DNA of 22,779 nucleotides from an uncultured Opitutia bacterium (GTDB lineage Bacteria > Verrucomicrobiota > Verrucomicrobiia > Opitutales > Coraliomargaritaceae): contig CALBPO010000033.1 of assembly GCA_937899295.1 (NCBI GenBank), forward strand, positions 1-22,779, read 5' to 3'. The notes under the pieces are model-generated. The model made no database searches and was not told the DNA's origin. It was given only the letters and a program-made list of their open reading frames with translations. Of the stretch, positions 18,342-22,779 are shown one piece after another. Position numbers and translations under genes: made by a program. Position 1 is the first letter of the stretch. Every line of letters starts with the position of its first letter.

Positions 18342-20275
18342 GCTCAGGATTAAAGTTTGGGAAAGCCCAACCCTATGACGTGATTGTCTGTGGAGCTGGT
18401 CATGCGGGTTGCGAGGCCGCCCTAGCCTCTGCGCGGCTTGGTGCCGACACGCTGATGCTGACTGGTAACCTCGATACGATCGCTCAAATGAGCTGTAACC
18501 CTGCAATTGGCGGCCAAGCCAAAGGTCACATGGTTCGAGAGATCGACGCACTTGGCGGCGAGATGGCAATCAACACAGATACCACAGCGATTCAGTTTCG
18601 TCTATTGAATGCTTCTAAGGGACCTGCTGTCCAGGCGCCTAGAGCGCAATGCGACAAGAAGGCTTACCAATACCGCATGAAGCATGTGATTGAGTTGCAG
18701 GATAACTTAGACCTTTTTCAGGCCATGGTCCAAGGTCTTATCTATGAAGGCGATAAGGTAGTTGGCGTTCGGACTAATCTGGAAGTTGAATTTTACGCGA
18801 AGACCGTGGTTGTCACGACGGGCACATTTCTTCGTGGCTTAATGCATGTAGGTAAGAATACGAATAAAGGCGGGCGAATGGGCGATTTTTCGGCGGAAGG
18901 GCTTTCTGGGTCATTTTTGGAGGCAGGAATTGAGCTAGAGCGCCTGAAGACTGGCACACCAGCGCGGATTCTTGGCAGTAGCATTGATTTTAGTCACCTA
19001 GAAGAGCAGAAGGGCGATTCAGACCCGACGCTTTTTGCGTTTTACGATACTCGTGGAATCGAAAACGTGTTCCACGTGGAACAATCGGAGAAGGGCGCCC
19101 TAGACTCGGAACACGAACTGTTCCACGTGGAACAGCCGCATCAACGAAAGCTGGGGTGGTTGCCTGGCCAGGATCAGGTGTCCTGTTGGATGACTTACAC
19201 GGGGGCGGACACGCGGCAGGTGGTTGAGGACAATCTACATCTTTCTCCCATGTATTCTGGACAGATCGAAGGCACAGGGCCGCGTTACTGTCCCAGTATT
19301 GAAGATAAATTCGTCCGCTTTGCTGATAAAGAGCGCCACATGCTTTTCCTAGAGCCTGAAGGGCGTAACACTAACGAATGGTATATTAACGGGCTGTCTA
19401 CGAGTTTACCTTTTGCAGTGCAGTTAGATATGCTGCGAAGCATCGAGGGTTTAGAGGATGTCCACATGCTGAGGCCAGCTTATGCAGTGGAGTATGATTT
19501 TGCCCCTCCGACGCAGCTTTTTCCTTCATTGGAATCCAAGAAGGTGGAGAACCTTTTCTTTGCGGGTCAGATCAACGGCACCTCAGGCTACGAAGAAGCG
19601 GCGGGGCAGGGGCTGATCGCAGGCGTCAATGCTGTGCAAAAGATTCGTGGGCAGGAGGCCTTGGTCTTGAAGCGTCACGAAGCTTACCTTGGAGTGCTCA
19701 TCGATGACTTAGTGACAAAGGGCACGAAGGAACCATATCGTATGTTTTCTAGCCGCGCGGAACACAGGCTTCTGTTTAACCATCCGAGTGCAGAGTTGCG
19801 CTTAGTCGATACGATTGATAGACTGCAACTCGTTGATGAAGAACGACTTATAAAAATAAAGGAGAAGTCGTCAAAGGTGCTTGAATGGACAGAGCGTCTT
19901 GAGTCAGAACGCAGAGCAGGGGAGAGCTATGCTTTACATTTGCGGCGATCTCATTCCCAGGAGGACTTCCCCGACGCCATGAAGGGGGAATCTAAGGAAG
20001 TTCGCGAAGAGGTGCATTACCGTGTAGTTTTTAAAGGTTATTTAGATCGCGAACTGAAGCAGATCGAAAAACTAAAGCATATTGACAAGATCAAGTTACC
20101 AGAGGGCTTTGATTTTACCGAAGTTAAGGGGCTACGCAGCGAGAGCGCTCAGAAGCTGGTCGAGATTGCTCCAAGCTCTTTGGGGCAGGCGAGTCGTATC
20201 AGTGGCGTGAACCCCGCAGACATCAGCATTCTAATGGTGCATCTGGAGGCTCGCTCTGGCGAAAAGTCGCACTAA
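18338..20275 (+). CDS. mnmG: tRNA uridine-5-carboxymethylaminomethyl(34) synthesis enzyme MnmG (GidA), with parS-bearing insertion
   Basis: MnmG is the FAD-dependent partner of MnmE in wobble-uridine modification. The FAD loop GAGHAG is at 19-24, the conserved [13 protein letters not shown] at 52-64 carries Cys53, and QVSCWMTYT carries Cys283, matching the two functional cysteines of E. coli Mnm[18 protein letters not shown] and the C-terminal helical region (about 570-640) are typical. The length is 645 residues (E. coli 629). Between FAF near 233-235 and QVSC the E. coli protein has about 9 residues; here there are about 44. This added loop includes VFHVEQ (244-249) and LFHVEQ (261-266), each encoded by a perfect parS-like palindrome. 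The start overlaps the mnmE stop. The usual follower rsmG is absent. Confidence 0.97.
   Translation: MSSGLKFGKAQPYDVIVCGAGHAGCEAALASARLGADTLMLTGNLDTIAQMSCNPAIGGQAKGHMVREIDALGGEMAINTDTTAIQFRLLNASKGPAVQAPRAQCDKKAYQYRMKHVIELQDNLDLFQAMVQGLIYEGDKVVGVRTNLEVEFYAKTVVVTTGTFLRGLMHVGKNTNKGGRMGDFSAEGLSGSFLEAGIELERLKTGTPARILGSSIDFSHLEEQKGDSDPTLFAFYDTRGIENVFHVEQSEKGALDSEHELFHVEQPHQRKLGWLPGQDQVSCWMTYTGADTRQVVEDNLHLSPMYSGQIEGTGPRYCPSIEDKFVRFADKERHMLFLEPEGRNTNEWYINGLSTSLPFAVQLDMLRSIEGLEDVHMLRPAYAVEYDFAPPTQLFPSLESKKVENLFFAGQINGTSGYEEAAGQGLIAGVNAVQKIRGQEALVLKRHEAYLGVLIDDLVTKGTKEPYRMFSSRAEHRLLFNHPSAELRLVDTIDRLQLVDEERLIKIKEKSSKVLEWTERLESERRAGESYALHLRRSHSQEDFPDAMKGESKEVREEVHYRVVFKGYLDRELKQIEKLKHIDKIKLPEGFDFTEVKGLRSESAQKLVEIAPSSLGQASRISGVNPADISILMVHLEARSGEKSH
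19068..19083. other. parS: parS-like centromere site 1 inside mnmG
   Basis: TGTTCCACGTGGAACA is a perfect 16 bp palindrome that matches the bacterial chromosomal parS consensus TGTTNCACGTGAAACA at all but one defined position; that change makes both half-sites symmetric, as in the parS sites of Pseudomonas. ParB-CTP clamps load at such sites and spread to build the partition complex. The centre is CACGTG, which fits ParB rather than the Noc site with its CCCGGG centre. It lies within codons 244-249 of mnmG. Confidence 0.85.
19108..19113. other. Isolated parS half-site between the two full sites
   Basis: GGAACA here repeats the outer right arm of parS. It also forms an inverted repeat with the left arm of site 2 (GGAACA-CGAAC-TGTTCC). 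The 16 bp window ending at 19113 matches the parS palindrome at 9 of 16 positions, so it may be the remnant of a third site. Confidence 0.3.
19118..19135. other. parS: parS-like centromere site 2 inside mnmG
   Basis: CTGTTCCACGTGGAACAG is a perfect 18 bp palindrome whose inner 16 bp are identical to site 1. It starts 51 bp (17 codons, close to five helical turns) after site 1 and lies in the same reading frame, over codons 261-266. A second identical copy this close makes a chance match very unlikely and resembles the parS clusters seen near bacterial replication origins. Confidence 0.85.
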
Positions 20276-20360
20276 CAAACAATTTCAACGGAAAAGCCTT
20301 CTGGTCGATTGTCTCAGTTGTGTTACGGCGGAGTCTCATCCGAGTTAAATCGGCCGGAAA

Positions 20361-20379
20361 GGGTTTAGACTTGGGTTTA
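20361..20379. promoter_or_regulatory. Direct heptamer repeats upstream of the response regulator
   Basis: GGGTTTA occurs twice, at 20361-20367 and 20373-20379, 12 bp apart. OmpR/PhoB-type regulators bind paired direct repeats of roughly this spacing, so autoregulation of the gene at 20487 is conceivable. The repeat is not a match to the E. coli Pho box (CTGTCAT), and chance cannot be excluded. Confidence 0.2.
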
Positions 20380-20402
20380 AGCGTTGACCCATCATGTTTT
20401 TT
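20372..20402 (+). terminator. Possible weak rho-independent terminator after mnmG
   Basis: TGGGT (20372-20376) and ACCCA (20387-20391) form a 5 bp stem, extendable by a wobble pair, with a loop of about 10 bases. A T6 run follows five bases later (20397-20402). It is 97 bp after the mnmG stop and before the response regulator. The stem is short, so confidence is low. Confidence 0.3.
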
Positions 20403-20486
20403 GGTAAAACAGGTGGTTTTATTAAGTCGTCCTAAATTTCTAGGCCTTTAAAATCAAACTGTTTGCATAGCTGATTATAAACAAGT

Positions 20487-21188
20487 ATGAGCGCGCAAAA
20501 AATGCATCGTGTTTTGGTCGTAGACGATGAGTCTGACGTTACTGAACTTTTACAGTATAGACTTGAGCAAGAAGGGTATCGCGTAGCGACATTAAACGAT
20601 CCCTTGGGCTTTGTTGTCAAAGTGCGCGAGTTTGAACCAGACTTGATGCTCTTGGATATAATGATGCCCGAACTCAGCGGCATACAGTTATGCCGCATTG
20701 TCCGCGCGGATCCTTCGATGAAGGATATTCCCGTCATATTTCTGAGTGCGCGCGGTGAGGTCGAGGACCGAATTAAAGGCTTAGAAGCCGGAGCCGAAGA
20801 TTATGTATCTAAACCATTTAATACCAATGAGTTGATGCTTAGGATTAGCAAAATGCTCAAGCGCTCAGGCGCGCCTTCGGAACCCGCTGGGCAGTCGCGA
20901 ATTGAGATCGGGGATGTGGTCATCGACGAAGATCTGCACCAGTTGAAGGTTGATGGTAGAAATGTTGTACTGACAGCGACCGAATTTCGTCTACTCAAAC
21001 TTCTCATGGAGCGAAAGGGACGCGTGCAATCGCGAGATCATTTATTGGTTAATGTTTGGCATTACGATACAGATATCGAGACGCGTACTGTAGATACCCA
21101 TGTGCGCCGCGTACGGGAGAAACTCGGACAACATGCGCACATGATTGAGACGGTGCGTGGCGTCGGTTACCGGGCGGTCGATATCTAG
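20487..21188 (+). CDS. PhoB/OmpR-type response regulator
   Basis: This is a two-domain transcription factor. The receiver domain (about 7-122) has the acidic pair Asp13-Asp14, the phospho-acceptor Asp57 in LMLLDIMMPE, Ser87 as the switch residue and Lys109 in VSKPF. After a short linker, a winged-helix domain (about 135-233) carries LTATEFRLLKLL, the recognition-helix region TRTVDTHVRRVREKLG, and the wing end IETVRGVGYR. The length of 233 residues and the motifs are closest to PhoB. No phosphate transport genes are visible, so the phosphate role is not assumed. The histidine kinase gene follows 115 bp downstream. An isolated upstream gap of 211 bp holds its promoter. No Shine-Dalgarno sequence precedes the ATG. 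Confidence 0.93.
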   Translation: MSAQKMHRVLVVDDESDVTELLQYRLEQEGYRVATLNDPLGFVVKVREFEPDLMLLDIMMPELSGIQLCRIVRADPSMKDIPVIFLSARGEVEDRIKGLEAGAEDYVSKPFNTNELMLRISKMLKRSGAPSEPAGQSRIEIGDVVIDEDLHQLKVDGRNVVLTATEFRLLKLLMERKGRVQSRDHLLVNVWHYDTDIETRTVDTHVRRVREKLGQHAHMIETVRGVGYRAVDI

Positions 21189-21227
21189 TGCGAATAAACT
21201 AGGGGACCTTGCCTTAGTTACTTGAGC

Positions 21228-21246
21228 TTAGTCAGCTGCTGATTAA
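21228..21246. promoter_or_regulatory. 19 bp near-perfect palindrome upstream of the kinase gene
   Basis: TTAGTCAGCTGCTGATTAA has 9 bp arms around a central T, with one mismatch (eight of nine positions complementary). It lies 57 bp before the kinase start and immediately upstream of a promoter-like stretch, a natural operator position. No T-run follows, so a terminator role is less likely. Confidence 0.35.
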
Positions 21247-21247
21247 C

Positions 21248-21277
21248 TTGTCTTATAATTTGGATTTGGCTTATAAC
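21248..21277 (+). promoter_or_regulatory. Weak sigma-70-like promoter candidate for the kinase gene
   Basis: TTGTCT (21248-21253) and TATAAC (21272-21277) are separated by 18 bp, which would place the transcript start near 21284 with a leader of about 20 bases. A second consensus box TATAAT at 21254-21259 lacks a good -35 partner. This suggests the kinase could be transcribed separately from the regulator, but the match is modest. Confidence 0.25.
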
Positions 21278-21303
21278 TGGGTCATTTCGCTCTTTCGTCT
21301 AAC

Positions 21304-22680
21304 ATGCTCTGGTTTTCTACAATTTTATTGCTGCTCTTATCGCTTTTACTCTTTCGTCATATCTTACGATTGAGCCGTCTCTTACATGAGCTTGAAGATT
21401 CGGTCTGTTCGCAAAGGCGTTTAATACCGGAAGACTCTAGAGAGACTTTACGAAAAATCGGAGCACTTGGTCTTGTTGATTCGATAAACGAACTCATTGA
21501 TTCTAATAATCAGTCCATCATACAAAAGAACGATTATTCAGAGCAGATTGACGTCATCCTAGGCGCAGTTCAGGAAGCAGTGATCGTATTTAACCAAGAT
21601 CATGTGGTGGAATACGCCAATCGATCTACAGAGAGGATATTTCATGAGGGTCTTCCAATCCAAGGCATGAGTCTAGAGGGAGTGCTTCGTTCGAGTGCTT
21701 TGTTGGAACATTTAGATTCAGCAGCGACTCAAGTCGACAACGAACCAACACGGATCAAGATCAATCAGGGAAAGAAAAAACTATGGTTTGAAGTTTCTTG
21801 CTCAATGGTGCAGGGCATGCATCCCGAGGGCACTTACTCGACGCTTCTTGTCATGCATGACATTACAAAGCAAAAAGACCTGGAAGCCAGTCGACGTAAA
21901 TTTGTGGCCAATGCTTCACACGAGTTACGTACGCCATTGACTATCATTAAAGGGTTCGCGGAAACATTGACCGACGACAAGGCGGTGATTGATAGCAAGA
22001 TGCGAGATCGCTTTACGAAGAAAATCTTAAAAAACGCGGGGCGCCTTCACCGGCTCGTCGAGGATTTGTTAACTATTTCAAGATTAGAGTCGCAGCCCTA
22101 CCTAATCGAGCCGGTAGAGCAGTCCATTGAATCTCTTTTTACTGAAGTCGCTGAAAGTTATTATAGTCGGCTTGATGCTAGTAGGCAGAGAATTGAAGTA
22201 AAGGTCGATGAGGCGGTGGACCCGTTTTCTTTTGATCGATATCGGATCAATCAAGTTTTGGATAATCTTGTAGAAAACGTTTTTCGCTATGCGCCAGAGT
22301 TTAGGTCAATCAGATTGGAGGCCGTGCTCGAGCCTGAATCGGGAGATGTGCATTGCTCCGTTATTGATGATGGTCCTGGTATTCCAAAGAAACATCTCCC
22401 GCACCTATTCGAGCGTTTTTATCGGGTGGATAAAGGACGGTCGCGGGAGACAGGTGGCACTGGGCTTGGCCTAAGTATTGTCAAACATATCGTGCAGTTA
22501 CACGGCGGCACAGTCGCGGCTGAGAGTAAAGTGGGGGAGGGCACGCGCATGTCTTTTAGACTGCCGATCAAACTGACTCAAGCACTAGGAGAGACTTCGG
22601 CTGACCTGGAATACGCTGGTAACAATACCCATAGCGATCAGAGCGACGAGTATGAAAGCACAGATCAAGGCGCCGGTTGA
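21304..22680 (+). CDS. PhoR-like sensor histidine kinase
   Basis: This is the membrane-bound partner of the preceding regulator. It has one hydrophobic N-terminal segment (about 2-20), a linker, and a PAS domain at about 80-190 (AVQEAVIVFNQDHVVEYANR). The HisKA dimerisation domain follows, with phospho-accepting His206 in NASHELRTPLT. The ATPase domain has the N box NLVENVFRYAP, the G1 box DDGPGIP, the F box FERFYRVDKGRSRETGGTG and the G2 box GLGLSIV. The layout matches PhoR, although only one convincing membrane helix is seen. After the ATPase domain there is a low-complexity tail of about 30 residues rich in Asp, Ser, Glu and Asn. The DNA for this tail is shared with the opposite-strand T2SF gene. 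Confidence 0.92.
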   Translation: MLWFSTILLLLLSLLLFRHILRLSRLLHELEDSVCSQRRLIPEDSRETLRKIGALGLVDSINELIDSNNQSIIQKNDYSEQIDVILGAVQEAVIVFNQDHVVEYANRSTERIFHEGLPIQGMSLEGVLRSSALLEHLDSAATQVDNEPTRIKINQGKKKLWFEVSCSMVQGMHPEGTYSTLLVMHDITKQKDLEASRRKFVANASHELRTPLTIIKGFAETLTDDKAVIDSKMRDRFTKKILKNAGRLHRLVEDLLTISRLESQPYLIEPVEQSIESLFTEVAESYYSRLDASRQRIEVKVDEAVDPFSFDRYRINQVLDNLVENVFRYAPEFRSIRLEAVLEPESGDVHCSVIDDGPGIPKKHLPHLFERFYRVDKGRSRETGGTGLGLSIVKHIVQLHGGTVAAESKVGEGTRMSFRLPIKLTQALGETSADLEYAGNNTHSDQSDEYESTDQGAG

Positions 22681-22779
22681 AACAAGTGTAGTCAATTTGG
22701 TGAGGCGCGCCGTTAATTCATTGCGAAACCCTTTGGTAATTTCGTTCATGCTGTGGGCAAGATTACCGGTATTTTCACC
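22585..22779 (-). CDS. Type II secretion/type IV pilus F-family (GspF/PilC) membrane protein, C-terminal 64 residues, partial
   Basis: The frame enters from the right edge and is open for 64 codons to a TAG at 22587-22585. It starts GENTGNLAHS, the conserved GExTG(N)L motif of the second T2SF domain. A basic amphipathic stretch follows, then a C-terminal membrane helix (about residues 33-58 of the fragment: STGALICAFILVALIAMG), which is how GspF and PilC proteins end. They are inner-membrane platform proteins of type II secretion or type IV pilus machines. No start codon is in the window. The last 96 bp overlap the 3' end of the histidine kinase gene on the opposite strand. Whether it serves secretion or pili depends on neighbours outside the window. 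Confidence 0.82.
   Translation of the reverse strand, partial: GENTGNLAHSMNEITKGFRNELTARLTKLTTLVSTGALICAFILVALIAMGIVTSVFQVSRSLS

Noticed and set aside
19068..19134. Reading the palindromes as a nucleoid-occlusion (Noc) site or a transcription-factor operator
   Set aside because: Noc sites have a CCCGGG centre, whereas these have the CACGTG centre and TGTT/AACA arms of parS; an operator in the middle of a housekeeping gene, in duplicate, is less likely.

Overview
The window is a 22.8 kb stretch of bacterial chromosome filled with housekeeping genes. Gene content and protein style point to a Gram-negative member of the Planctomycetes-Verrucomicrobia-Chlamydiae group, most likely an Opitutae-like verrucomicrobium. 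This rests on the type II secretion F-type C-terminus at the right edge, a RapA-type ATPase, two CPA2/RCK antiporters, start codons that mostly lack a Shine-Dalgarno sequence, and roughly balanced GC. The taxon is an inference and was not tested. There are no tRNA or rRNA genes, insertion sequences, phage genes or CRISPR arrays.

Layout from left to right: an unrecognised two-helix membrane protein (+); gnd for 6-phosphogluconate dehydrogenase (-); a 387 bp divergent intergenic region; a second unrecognised membrane protein (+); then a + strand run of comF, accD and folC, followed by two translationally coupled KefB-like antiporters. A - strand pair prfA-prmC follows (release factor 1 and the methylase that modifies its GGQ glutamine). 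Next come a HAD phosphatase (+), rapA (-), a PIG-L deacetylase (+), the coupled pair mnmE-mnmG (wobble-uridine modification of tRNA), and a PhoB/PhoR-like two-component system. A T2SS F/PilC-family protein enters from the right edge on the - strand, and its last 96 bp overlap the 3' end of the histidine kinase gene.

The most striking signal lies inside mnmG. Two perfect 16 bp palindromes, TGTTCCACGTGGAACA, sit 51 bp apart in the same reading frame. They match the known chromosomal parS centromere consensus bound by ParB. They fall in an in-frame insertion of about 35 residues that E. coli MnmG lacks, so a gene for a tRNA-modifying enzyme appears to double as a chromosome-partitioning locus. 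A partial third half-site and a GC-rich palindrome lie between them. The usual neighbours rsmG, parA and parB do not follow mnmG in this window.

Other points of interest: AccD has lost three of its four zinc-ribbon cysteines; the two antiporters are coupled but have unlike nucleotide-binding motifs; several operator-like dyads lie in intergenic DNA; and the T2SF fragment overlaps the kinase gene in antisense.
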